From contig NZ_JARFXX010000014.1 of NCBI RefSeq assembly GCF_029218125.1, positions 1 through 33,000 of the forward strand: 33,000 bases of DNA. The letters are read 5' to 3'. The DNA is from Oscillibacter faecalis_A. Lineage in GTDB: Bacteria; Bacillota; Clostridia; Oscillospirales; Oscillospiraceae. Position 1 is the first letter of the stretch. Each line of letters starts with the position of its first letter. Below the pieces are notes generated by a model. The model did not search any database. It worked only from the letters and a program-made list of their open reading frames with translations, and was not told the origin of the DNA. Below, one piece after another: positions 14,301-22,545 of this stretch. The position numbers were made by a program, and so were the translations under genes.

Positions 14301-15875
14301 ATGGAAAGAGTATACAGCAGCATCTTCAATGATGTCTTAGGGCCGGTAATGAACGGTCCATCCAGCTCTCATTCTGCGGGCTGCGCACGAATCGGCTTTA
14401 TGACGCGGTGCTTGTATGGCAAAGATATTACACAAGCAGATGTAGTGTTTGAGGAATTGGGTTCGTATCCCAGCACCTATGTAGGACAGGGCTCTAATTT
14501 TGGCTTTACTGGTGGTCTTGTTGGAATTCCTGCTGAGGATTCAAGATTGAAGGATGCAGTTTCTATCGCAAAGGAACAGGGCCGTAAAATTGTGTTCAAG
14601 AAGGCTTCTCTGGGGTTCAAGCACCCCAATCAGGCCCGGATTGATGTATTTGCGGCTGACGGTCATAAGGAGTTCTCCGTAATGACCTATTCCATAGGTG
14701 GTGGTATGTTCCAGATTACAGAATTGGATGAATTCCAAGTCGTGATTGATGGGAGCAGCCGTCAGGCTTTTATATGTTGTGAAACGTCGGAGGGGATCGC
14801 ACTGGCGGAAGCTGCCTTAGAGCGCATCGGCGCAGCGCGAAGTACGCAAAGAGTGAAAAACCGCACGCTTTATACGGTACCGCTGACACGGACGCAGAAC
14901 TGCGACTCAATATTAGCTTTACGTGGGCAGCCAGGGATTTCCTTTGTCCGAATAGCTGAAGTGATTATGCCGGTGGCCCGGAAAGCGGTAAAGGATGTTC
15001 CTTTTAATGCCACGGAAACAATGACGTATGCAGCCGGGAGCGGCAAAAGTTTGTGGGAATTAGCAGTGGAGTATGAATGCGGCATCGGGTACGTTACTCC
15101 TGAGCAAGTGCAAAATTTGGCGCAGCACACATTGGACGTTATGCGTGCCGCAGTAATCCCTCCGGAAGAGTCTGTAAAGAAGATGGAATTCCTGCCATGC
15201 CGCTGCCGGGAAATGGAGACACAGTATCAGAAAATTCACTTTCCCGACGTAGGCGTGTTAGGCCGCGTAATGCTGGCTGCTGTGGGGGTTATGGAGAATA
15301 GCTGTACTCACCGCATTGTAGCTGCGGCACCAACCGCAGGCTCCAGCGGCGTTGTACCCGCAGCGGTTGTCACATTGGGCAATCAAATGGGCCTGCCAGA
15401 TGAAGAAATTCGGAAGGGCTTATTAGCCGCTGGTTTAGTCGGTGCATTTATCGCAAACCAAGCCACCTTTGGCGGGGAAGTAGGTGCTTGTCAAGCCGAA
15501 AATGGTTCTGCTAGTGCCATGGCCGCCGCAGGCGTCGTTCAATTATTAAACGGCACCGTAGAGCAAAGTTTTCAGGCTGCCAGCTTAGCTATGCAAAATA
15601 TGCTCGGCCTGATTTGTGATCCTGTCGCAGGGCTGACAGAAATTCCCTGTATCGGGCGCAATGTCAGTTCAGCCACCAATGCTATTATGAGTGCGTATAT
15701 GGTTCTATGTGGCTTTAACCCAGTAATTCCGTTAGATGAGACGATTATTACTATGGGGAGAGTAGGCGAGCAGCTTCCCGAAGAATTGCGGTGTACTTGC
15801 CGTGGGGGACTATGTGTTTCGCCCACTGGCTGCAAAATTACGCAAGAGGTGGAAGCGACCCGGCCCAAGCTATGA
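14301..15875 (+). CDS. Fe-S L-serine dehydratase-like enzyme, first paralogue
   Basis: The 524-aa product is a fused beta-alpha L-serine ammonia-lyase. The N-terminal beta domain carries the substrate motif GPSSSHSAG (residues 19-27). The C-terminal alpha domain has the three [4Fe-4S] cysteines C397, C439 and C450, with the same 42- and 11-residue spacing as Legionella L-serine dehydratase (C343, C385, C396). Known members convert L-serine to pyruvate and ammonia and are oxygen-sensitive. The C-terminus differs from the classic tail: it has GGLCVSPTGC and then a short polar end. It shares its layout with the paralogue at 22546-24138. AGGAGA precedes the ATG. Having two diverged paralogues in one cluster suggests that at least one acts on something other than serine. 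Confidence 0.85.
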   Translation: MERVYSSIFNDVLGPVMNGPSSSHSAGCARIGFMTRCLYGKDITQADVVFEELGSYPSTYVGQGSNFGFTGGLVGIPAEDSRLKDAVSIAKEQGRKIVFKKASLGFKHPNQARIDVFAADGHKEFSVMTYSIGGGMFQITELDEFQVVIDGSSRQAFICCETSEGIALAEAALERIGAARSTQRVKNRTLYTVPLTRTQNCDSILALRGQPGISFVRIAEVIMPVARKAVKDVPFNATETMTYAAGSGKSLWELAVEYECGIGYVTPEQVQNLAQHTLDVMRAAVIPPEESVKKMEFLPCRCREMETQYQKIHFPDVGVLGRVMLAAVGVMENSCTHRIVAAAPTAGSSGVVPAAVVTLGNQMGLPDEEIRKGLLAAGLVGAFIANQATFGGEVGACQAENGSASAMAAAGVVQLLNGTVEQSFQAASLAMQNMLGLICDPVAGLTEIPCIGRNVSSATNAIMSAYMVLCGFNPVIPLDETIITMGRVGEQLPEELRCTCRGGLCVSPTGCKITQEVEATRPKL

Positions 15876-15955
15876 ATGTCTGGAGTCTGCTGATTCGTGA
15901 CCCACTGATATTATAAAAAGGACGTTTTTCTACATTTGCGGTGATGCACTTATAT

Positions 15956-15996
15956 AAGCGGTCTAGGAAGCGATTCGCTCTAAAATCCGCTTTTTT
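15956..15996 (+). terminator. Intrinsic terminator after the first dehydratase
   Basis: AAGCGG (15956-15961) pairs with CCGCTT (15987-15992), enclosing a small inner AGCG/CGCT hairpin and followed by a run of T. It separates the first dehydratase transcript from the oxidoreductase operon. The rest of the gap to 16125 is AT-rich with no gene. Confidence 0.6.
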
Positions 15997-16125
15997 GAGC
16001 GTTTTCTATCCGATTTATAAAAAGTTTGGCAGACAATCTCATTTAAAAATGTATACAAGTCCGTTATATAAAGACAAATTTTAATAATACGCCTTTAAAG
16101 CCCCCCACTTGCTGGTATAGCTGCG

Positions 16126-16153
16126 TTGCAAAAAAGAGCCCAACCGATATAAT
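16126..16153 (+). promoter_or_regulatory. Promoter of the main catabolic operon
   Basis: TTGCAA (16126-16131) and a perfect TATAAT (16148-16153) are 16 nt apart. Transcription would begin near 16160. That leaves almost no leader for an ATG at 16173 but a normal one for the ATG at 16233. Confidence 0.7.
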
Positions 16154-16232
16154 CCCAAGTAAGGAAGCAGAAATGGCAAACCATTTTATTATTTCTCATT
16201 TGGATGCTGTAGGCGAGGAGGATCTAAGATTT

Positions 16233-17726
16233 ATGTGGGATGTAGTAGTTGTCGGTGCTGGTGTGTGCGGTGCTGCCGCAGCCAGAGCTTTGGCCAGATA
16301 TAAGCTAAAAGTTGCTGTATTAGAAAAGGGAAGCGATGTTTGCGCAGGTGCCAGCCGAGGAAACTCTGCAATGGTACATGGTGGGTTTGATCCGGATCCG
16401 GGTACCCTGAAGGCAATTTATAATGTGCGCGGCAATCGGATGTTTGATGATCTCTGTGAAGAATTGGAAGTCCCCTTTGAGCGGAGCGGCACATTAATCC
16501 TGGCAACCAATGAGAAGGATATGGAGGAAGTCCACCGACTGCACGAAAAGGGTGAGGCAAACGGTGTTCCAACGATTGTTATGGATCGTTCCGCGCTTCT
16601 GGAGCGGTGGCCCACCATGGGAGAAGGAGCCGTAGGCGCTCTGTTCTGCCCCTCCGGTGGAATTGTCTGTCCCTATACCTTAGTCATTGCTATGTGTGAA
16701 AACGCCGCCCGGAATGGTGTGGAGTTTTTCCTGAACACAGAGGTATCTGAGATTACTCCTTTAAATGGCGGCTGGCACTTGACTACAAAGGATGGACAGG
16801 CATTCGATACCAGGATTGTACTCAATTGCGCAGGAACTCATGCAGATCAGTTAAATAACATGGTTTCTACCGATCACTTTAAAATTCTGCCTCGCTTCGG
16901 TGCCCATTTAATTATGGACCGGGAGTATATCAAGTGGGTTGATACAACAATCACGCAAACACCTACAACGCTTCCAACCGGTGGACATACAAAAGGTATG
17001 GGAATCATGCCCTCTGTGGACGGTACGGTCATTCTTGGCTGCGATGCTGTTGACTACACCGACCCAGATGATGTAGCAACTACATCCAAGAGCATTGATG
17101 CCATTGTAGACTACTTTAAGACATTCTGGAAATATCTTCCTATCAGTGCCGTGTACCCCAATTTCCCGGTGGAAGGTGTCATTAACGCTTACGGAGGACT
17201 ACGGCCCCATTCAGATCGGGACGATTACATTATTGGTGAGGTTCCTGATGCTCCCGGCTTTATTAACGCCGCCGGCATTGAATCTCCGGGATTGACAGCC
17301 GGCCCCGCTATTGGCGAGCATCTGGCTGAATTAGTGGTTGAAAAGCTGTCTCCCGAGAAAAATGAGGCATATCGTCCCGGTCGTGAAGTCCTTAAGCCGT
17401 TCCGGACAATGACGGAAGATGAGAGGAAAAACGCCATTGCAAAAAATCCTGACTATGCCAAAATTGTTTGCCGCTGCGAGCAGGTGACAGAAGCGGAAAT
17501 CCGTGATGCGATTCGTCGCCCTGTCGGTGCGAGAAGTGTAAGCGCAGTAAAAATGCGGACTCGCGCTGGTATGGGGCGTTGTCAAGGCGGATTCTGCCAG
17601 AGCCGGGTAGTGGAGATCCTGTGCGAAGAGCTGCATCTGTCTCCGCTGGAAGTTACGCAGTCCGGGAAAGAATCCTATATTCTGCTGGACAAGTCTTGTT
17701 CTCATCGTTTTAAGGAGGATACCTGA
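16233..17726 (+). CDS. GlpA-like FAD oxidoreductase with BFD-type Fe-S domain
   Basis: The protein has an N-terminal FAD-binding Rossmann fold (VVVVGAGVCGAAAARAL), a DAO-type catalytic domain like glycerol-3-phosphate and amino-acid dehydrogenases, and a C-terminal BFD-like [2Fe-2S] domain with IVCRCEQ and GRCQGGFC. Together with the next two genes it matches a three-part dehydrogenase arrangement seen in Firmicutes and, in other bacteria, in hydroxyproline and opine dehydrogenases. It would oxidise a small substrate and pass electrons to the partner flavoprotein. The ATG at 16233 is chosen because GGAGGA precedes it, the family starts at MWDVVVVG, and the promoter lies too close to the alternative ATG at 16173. 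The stop overlaps the next start by 1 nt. Confidence 0.82.
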   Translation: MWDVVVVGAGVCGAAAARALARYKLKVAVLEKGSDVCAGASRGNSAMVHGGFDPDPGTLKAIYNVRGNRMFDDLCEELEVPFERSGTLILATNEKDMEEVHRLHEKGEANGVPTIVMDRSALLERWPTMGEGAVGALFCPSGGIVCPYTLVIAMCENAARNGVEFFLNTEVSEITPLNGGWHLTTKDGQAFDTRIVLNCAGTHADQLNNMVSTDHFKILPRFGAHLIMDREYIKWVDTTITQTPTTLPTGGHTKGMGIMPSVDGTVILGCDAVDYTDPDDVATTSKSIDAIVDYFKTFWKYLPISAVYPNFPVEGVINAYGGLRPHSDRDDYIIGEVPDAPGFINAAGIESPGLTAGPAIGEHLAELVVEKLSPEKNEAYRPGREVLKPFRTMTEDERKNAIAKNPDYAKIVCRCEQVTEAEIRDAIRRPVGARSVSAVKMRTRAGMGRCQGGFCQSRVVEILCEELHLSPLEVTQSGKESYILLDKSCSHRFKEDT

Positions 17727-18994
17727 TGATGAAAAAGGTAAATATTCTTATTATCGGTGGCGGCAGCGCCGGCATGGCCGCAGCCGCAGCAGCTTATGAA
17801 CAAGGCGAACGCGATATTCTGATTCTTGAACGTTCAGATCGCTTGGGCGGTATTCTCTGCCAATGTATCCACAATGGATTCGGGCTTCACCGGTACAAAG
17901 AAGAACTGACAGGGCCTGAATATGCGCGCAGGAATATTGATGTAATTGACAAAGATCAGATCGATTACATGCTCCATACGTTCGTTTTGGATATCACGCC
18001 AGAGAAGATTATTACGGCTGTCAACCCGGACGAAGGTCTGTTTCATATTCAGGCAAAGTCTATCGTGTTAGCTATGGGGTGTCGGGAGCGCTCCAGAGGA
18101 GCACTTATGATTCCCGGAACCCGCCCTGCCGGTGTTATTACAGCAGGCAGCGCACAACGCTATTTAAATATTGAAGGGTATCTTCCCGGCAAGAAGGTTG
18201 TAATTCTTGGTTCTGGTGATATCGGTCTCATCATGGCCCGACAATTTGTCATGGAGGGGATTGAAGTCAAGGAAGTTGTTGAATTAATGCCCTTCTCCAG
18301 CGGTCTGACGCGGAATATTTCCCAATGTTTAAATGATTTCAATATTCCTTTGAGTTTTTCCAGCACAGTTATTGAAATCAAAGGCCACAGCCGGGTGTCC
18401 AGTGTTGTTGTGGCAAAGGTAGGCCCGGACCGTAGACCTATCCCCGGGACAGAGCGGGAAATTGAGTGTGACACATTATTGATTTCTGCAGGGCTGATCC
18501 CCGAAAACGAGCTCAGCAAGGCAGCCGGTGTTCAGTTGACTCCTTCTACCAAAGGTGCTGTTGTAGACGAAAATCTACAGACCTCTGTTCCCGGCATTTT
18601 TGCTTGCGGCAACGTGCTGCATGTTCATGATTTGGTGGATAATGTCAGCGCCGAGAGTGAACGGGTGGGCCGCAATGCGGCGCATTACGTTGCAGGTCAG
18701 TTGAACGATAGTGCCTTTGATCGTTGCATCCCCGTAAAGGAGGGCAGCGGTGTGGGAGGGCTGGTTCCTCAGTATGTTACTCGGAACCATACGGAAGAAC
18801 CTCTGAAGTTAATGTTCCGTCCCCGTAAGATTTATCGAAATGCAACTGCTTGTGTTTACGCAGACGAGACCTGTGTTGCAAAGAAGGCTGCAATGGTATT
18901 CACCCCTGGAGAAATGTGTGAAATATCATTGAACCATCAGACTGTTGAGCAGGCAGAAATTATCACAGTACAAATGGAAGAGGACACTCAATAA
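17726..18994 (+). CDS. FAD/NAD-dependent oxidoreductase, partner subunit
   Basis: The 422-aa product is a pyridine-nucleotide-disulfide-type flavoprotein. It has an N-terminal FAD motif (IIGGGSAGMAAAAAA) and a central NAD motif (VVILGSGDIGLIMARQ). A second FAD contact, GIFACGNVLHVHDLVDNVS, lies near residue 290. LGGILCQCIHNGFG is typical of the subunit that pairs with GlpA-like dehydrogenases and of HcnB/opine-oxidase-like proteins. It probably relays electrons between the first flavoprotein and NAD. The ATG at 17726 overlaps the upstream stop (TGATG), so translation is coupled, and AAGGAGG lies about 6 nt upstream. Confidence 0.83.
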   Translation: MMKKVNILIIGGGSAGMAAAAAAYEQGERDILILERSDRLGGILCQCIHNGFGLHRYKEELTGPEYARRNIDVIDKDQIDYMLHTFVLDITPEKIITAVNPDEGLFHIQAKSIVLAMGCRERSRGALMIPGTRPAGVITAGSAQRYLNIEGYLPGKKVVILGSGDIGLIMARQFVMEGIEVKEVVELMPFSSGLTRNISQCLNDFNIPLSFSSTVIEIKGHSRVSSVVVAKVGPDRRPIPGTEREIECDTLLISAGLIPENELSKAAGVQLTPSTKGAVVDENLQTSVPGIFACGNVLHVHDLVDNVSAESERVGRNAAHYVAGQLNDSAFDRCIPVKEGSGVGGLVPQYVTRNHTEEPLKLMFRPRKIYRNATACVYADETCVAKKAAMVFTPGEMCEISLNHQTVEQAEIITVQMEEDTQ

Positions 18995-19016
18995 CTCACA
19001 GAAGGGGTCATATAGC

Positions 19017-19373
19017 ATGGAAATTAAGCAATTTATTTGCATCAATTGCCCGCTGGGTTGCCATTTGTCAGTTGAAATGAAGAATGGCAAGGCAGTCAGT
19101 GTATCTGGAAATACCTGCGCGCGTGGCAAGACTTATGGTTTGCAAGAAGCCGTTGCACCTCAAAGGGTTTTGACTTGCTTAATGCGGGCGTCAAACAGGG
19201 AAAAGCCTTTTAGCATAAAAACAGACCGACCTATACCAAAAGAGTTGCTGTTTCAGTGCGCAAACGAAATTTATCAAGTACGTCCTGAAGCCCCCATTTA
19301 CATGGGTGATGTCGTAATCCATAACTTATGTGGAACCGGTGCAGATGTGCTGGCCACGCAAGATTTGGTATAG
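19017..19373 (+). CDS. DUF1667 small Fe-S-like protein
   Basis: The 118-aa product starts MEIKQFICINCPLGCHLSVE and has a further Cys in GNTCARGKTYG, the pattern of DUF1667 proteins. In Firmicutes these follow the two flavoproteins of GlpAB-like dehydrogenase sets and are thought to carry or insert an Fe-S centre. The ATG at 19017 has AAGGGG about 8 nt upstream and lies 22 bp after the previous stop. The three genes 16233-19373 thus probably form one complex. Confidence 0.82.
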   Translation: MEIKQFICINCPLGCHLSVEMKNGKAVSVSGNTCARGKTYGLQEAVAPQRVLTCLMRASNREKPFSIKTDRPIPKELLFQCANEIYQVRPEAPIYMGDVVIHNLCGTGADVLATQDLV

Positions 19374-19412
19374 TTCTACATTTTTCATTAAGTAGATGAA
19401 GGAGCGTGGTAA

Positions 19413-19487
19413 TTGGCAGAAGTTGGAATGGATATAGTCTTTAAGCAGGACCTACTTTCAGACGATGAAAAGGAGAGAAAAAAATGA
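19413..19487 (+). CDS. Possible 24-codon leader peptide coupled to dctP
   Basis: A TTG at 19413 with AAGGAG 8 nt upstream opens a 24-residue frame ending DDEKERKK. Its TGA overlaps the dctP ATG (ATGA at 19484-19487), a usual coupling arrangement. It could be a translated leader for dctP or the tail of a lost gene. The same DNA region is altered beside the broken dctP copy at 13577. There is no family match that I can name. Confidence 0.35.
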   Translation: MAEVGMDIVFKQDLLSDDEKERKK

Positions 19488-20542
19488 AGAAAAAACTGAT
19501 GGCAATGATCCTGGCGGCAGCAATGGTCGTGAGCATGAGCGCGTGCGGAGGGAGCAAGGATGCGGACAGCAGCGGCGACAGCAGTAATGCAGCGCCCGGT
19601 GACAGCAGCAGCTTTACCCCAATTACGCTGAAAATGGGCAATCAGCACAGCAGTGACTCCGTAGCCAATAAGCTGGATCAGGAGATGTGCGACCGAATCA
19701 AGGAAGCCACAGAGGGGCGTGTAACAGTGGAGCTGTACTCCGACAGCGCTCTGGGCGACTATACCAACGTGTTTGACGAGTTGATGCTCGGCTCCGTGGA
19801 TGTGGCGCATATCTCTCCCGTGGAATCTTATGACGCCCGCGTCTCTGCAACCATGCTGCCGTACTTGGCATTTGACTATGATACGCTGCTGGAAGTGTAT
19901 TCCGAAGGTTCCTTCCTCCGCTCTGAACTGACCGACGCGCTGAGCGGGCTGGGCATTCATCTGGGCGGTATTTTCTGTGAGGGCTTTAACGGCATCGGCA
20001 CCATGCAGGAGTTGAGCGACGCCGGTACTCCCGGTGCAGAAAAGGGCTGCGTGATCCGTTCCCCGATGATGGACGTGTATAGTCTGGAGCTGATCGACCT
20101 GGGTTTCCGCGTGTCCTCTATGCCTTATTCTGACACCTACACTGCTATGCAGACCGGTGTTGTGGCCGGTCTGGCAGGTTGCACCTCTCAGATGAACTAT
20201 CTGGCATTCCGCGATATTATCAAGTGCTTCTATGACTATCGCTATATCCAGGAAGCAACCATGATCATGTTCAGCCAGAAGACCTGGGGCAAGCTGCTGC
20301 CTGAGGATCAGGAGGCCATTACGCAGATCGTGAATGACATTTGCGCAGAGGCCGCTGTCCAGGCTGAAACCGTGTGCAACGATTATATGGACAAGCTGAC
20401 GGCAGAGGGCATCCAGGTTGTGACCTTCAGCGATGAGGAGCTGGCTGCATTCCAGGAAAGCTCTCGTACCAATGTGTGGCCCCAGTTGGCGAAGAACTAT
20501 CCCGACGGCTGGCTGGACCAGGTTCAGGAAAGCCTGAAGTAA
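19484..20542 (+). CDS. dctP: TRAP transporter substrate-binding lipoprotein
   Basis: The 352-aa product starts with a lipoprotein signal: a basic tip, a hydrophobic stretch and SMSAC with the lipobox cysteine at residue 21. A Ser/Gly/Asp-rich linker follows. The mature part (about 45-350) has the DctP layout, with KMGNQHSSDSVANKLDQEM near its start and the central substrate-carboxylate region around residues 180-215. DctP-type proteins capture small acids outside the membrane and deliver them to DctQ/DctM. AAGGAG lies 8 nt before the ATG. The region 19463-19859 is duplicated at 13577-13953. The ligand is unknown; the context suggests an amino or hydroxy acid. Confidence 0.9.
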   Translation: MKKKLMAMILAAAMVVSMSACGGSKDADSSGDSSNAAPGDSSSFTPITLKMGNQHSSDSVANKLDQEMCDRIKEATEGRVTVELYSDSALGDYTNVFDELMLGSVDVAHISPVESYDARVSATMLPYLAFDYDTLLEVYSEGSFLRSELTDALSGLGIHLGGIFCEGFNGIGTMQELSDAGTPGAEKGCVIRSPMMDVYSLELIDLGFRVSSMPYSDTYTAMQTGVVAGLAGCTSQMNYLAFRDIIKCFYDYRYIQEATMIMFSQKTWGKLLPEDQEAITQIVNDICAEAAVQAETVCNDYMDKLTAEGIQVVTFSDEELAAFQESSRTNVWPQLAKNYPDGWLDQVQESLK

Positions 20543-20642
20543 GAGCAAGAAAGAGAACGTTTCTTTTAAGCAGCAATTCCGCTGCCGTATGGAAAGCCCG
20601 TGCGGCAGCGGAACGCCAGAACAGAGGAGGAGATATAGGAAC

Positions 20643-21164
20643 ATGAAAGTGCTGAAGAAAATAGACGGGGCGCTGGAATGGATCCAGGACTGGATCCTGG
20701 TTATTACCGGTACCGCGGTGGGATTGATGATCCTTGTAAATGCGTTGTTCCGAATCATTAAGGTGGATTGGTTTGGTTCTGAAGAGCTGACGCTGTTTGT
20801 GGCGTTCTGGCTGTATTTTATGGGCGCTGCGTGCGCTTCCCGCGATGACACGCATATCAGCGCAGATATGGTGTCTCTGTTTACGGCAAATCCGAAGATC
20901 CGCGCAATTATCGATGTAATTAAGAATACGATCGGCACTGCCATGAGTGCCGTGTTTACGGTATGGTGTTTCAAGTATGTGAGCTGGCAGGCTCAGTTGG
21001 GAGCAAAGTCCTCTGTATATAAGCTGCCGGTAATCATTGCAACGATCCCCATTCTCATTTGCTTTGCTCTGTGGGCGCTGTATCTGATCCGTGACCTGGT
21101 AAAAGCACTCAGCGTGCTTGTCGGTAAGGACAACAGTGCTGAAATTGAAAAAGGAGGCGAATGA
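20643..21164 (+). CDS. dctQ: TRAP transporter small permease subunit
   Basis: The 173-aa product has four hydrophobic segments and the DctQ pattern: WFGSEELTLFVAFWLYFMGA followed by CASRDDTHISADM in the middle. It joins the DctM channel and is needed for sodium-driven uptake. The ATG at 20643 is preceded by GGAGGAGATATAGGA. The frame opens earlier at 20589 but without family resemblance. Its stop overlaps the dctM start. Confidence 0.88.
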   Translation: MKVLKKIDGALEWIQDWILVITGTAVGLMILVNALFRIIKVDWFGSEELTLFVAFWLYFMGAACASRDDTHISADMVSLFTANPKIRAIIDVIKNTIGTAMSAVFTVWCFKYVSWQAQLGAKSSVYKLPVIIATIPILICFALWALYLIRDLVKALSVLVGKDNSAEIEKGGE

Positions 21165-22522
21165 TTATGTTGGTAGTACCTGCATTGCTGGCGCTGATCG
21201 TCATTATGGTCATCGGCGTCCCTGTACCCCTGGCGTTCCTGGTTTCTTCCGTAATCATCTGTGTAGGCAGCGGAACAGATCCGCAGATGCTGTTGGTGAA
21301 CGGTTACAACAAGATCAACACGATTCTGCTGCTGACAATCCCTCTGTTCGTGTTAGCGGGATCTCTGATCAATAATGGCGGCTTGGGTGAGAAGCTGGTT
21401 GGCGCCGTTGAGAAGTCGAAGCTTGGCAAATCCAAGACCGGTCTTGGTACGGTAACCGTGGTTGCCTGCGCGGTATTTGGCGCAGTATCCGGCTCCTCCT
21501 CCGCGACAGTGTCCTGCATTGGCGCAATCATGGCACCCCGGCTGCGTCAGGCAGGCTATCCGGATGGTCTGATCGGTGCGCTGATCGCCTCCTCTGGTGT
21601 TCTGGGTATTCTGATCCCGCCCTCCATGCTGATGATTCTGTTTGCCTGGGCTGCGAACGTGTCCGTTTTGGGTTGCTTTATCGCGACGGTGATTCCCGGT
21701 ATTTTGCTGGTATGCCTGCTGAGCATTACGCAGGGGTTCCTCTACAAGAAGGGAATTGGCGGGTCTCGCGCAGTGAGCTTCACGGACAACATTATTGAGG
21801 ATGCAAAGCAGAAGGAAGCTTTGAAGGCCGAGGCGGAAGCTGCCAAGAGCCTGAAGAAGGGGAAGAAGCACGGTGAGAGCGCAATTCCCGCGCTGCTGAT
21901 GCCTGTGATCATTCTGGGCAGCATCTATACCGGTTGGCTGACCGCGACGGAAGCGGCGGCACTGTCTGTTCTGTATGCAATTCCTATCGGCGTTCTGTAT
22001 TACAAGAAGCTGGACTGGAAGACCTATAAGGTAGCGATGATTGATGCCGGCAAAACTGCTGGTGTGATTATGGCAATGACTCTGACGGTGCAGATTCTGA
22101 GCCGGCTTTACATGACGGAGAATCTGCCGGATCTGCTGCTGGGCTTCCTGACTTCCATCTCCAGCAACAAGTATGTGATCCTGCTGATGATCAACCTGTT
22201 CATGGTGGTCATGGGTATGCTGATGGACGACTGCTCCAACACGATCCTGCTGACGCCGATTCTGCTGCCGATCATGCAGGCGCTGGGTGTGAGCACCCTG
22301 CATTTTGCGGCTATTCTTGGCGTGAATATCGGCATGGGCAACATTACGCCTCCGACGGCGCCCTTGCTGTACTTATCCGGCCGTATCACCGGTTCTCAGG
22401 TGAAGAATATGCTGAAGCCCACGCTCATTCTGATTGTCTGCGCATGGCTCCCTACTCTGATTATTACCACATATTGGCAGGGCTTTGCTGAATTCCTTCC
22501 CAAGCTCTTGGGTTATCTTTAA
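21161..22522 (+). CDS. dctM: TRAP transporter large permease subunit
   Basis: The 453-aa product has about twelve membrane segments and the DctM signatures VFGAVSGSSSATVSCIGAIM, SSGVLGILIPPSMLMILFA and NIGMGNITPPTAPLLYL. It forms the transport channel with DctQ. A start at 21161 overlaps the dctQ stop (ATGA). The ATG at 21167 is equally possible, because GGAGG (21153-21157) is better spaced to it. A charged cytoplasmic insert with KKGKKHGES sits in the middle. Confidence 0.9.
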   Translation: MIMLVVPALLALIVIMVIGVPVPLAFLVSSVIICVGSGTDPQMLLVNGYNKINTILLLTIPLFVLAGSLINNGGLGEKLVGAVEKSKLGKSKTGLGTVTVVACAVFGAVSGSSSATVSCIGAIMAPRLRQAGYPDGLIGALIASSGVLGILIPPSMLMILFAWAANVSVLGCFIATVIPGILLVCLLSITQGFLYKKGIGGSRAVSFTDNIIEDAKQKEALKAEAEAAKSLKKGKKHGESAIPALLMPVIILGSIYTGWLTATEAAALSVLYAIPIGVLYYKKLDWKTYKVAMIDAGKTAGVIMAMTLTVQILSRLYMTENLPDLLLGFLTSISSNKYVILLMINLFMVVMGMLMDDCSNTILLTPILLPIMQALGVSTLHFAAILGVNIGMGNITPPTAPLLYLSGRITGSQVKNMLKPTLILIVCAWLPTLIITTYWQGFAEFLPKLLGYL

Positions 22523-22545
22523 GCTCCTTTCTGGAGGACTATATT

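Noticed and set aside
19388..20974. Minus-strand open frame of 528 codons opposite dctP and dctQ
   Set aside because: It spans two real genes antisense and repeats part of itself only because the dctP start is duplicated at 13577.
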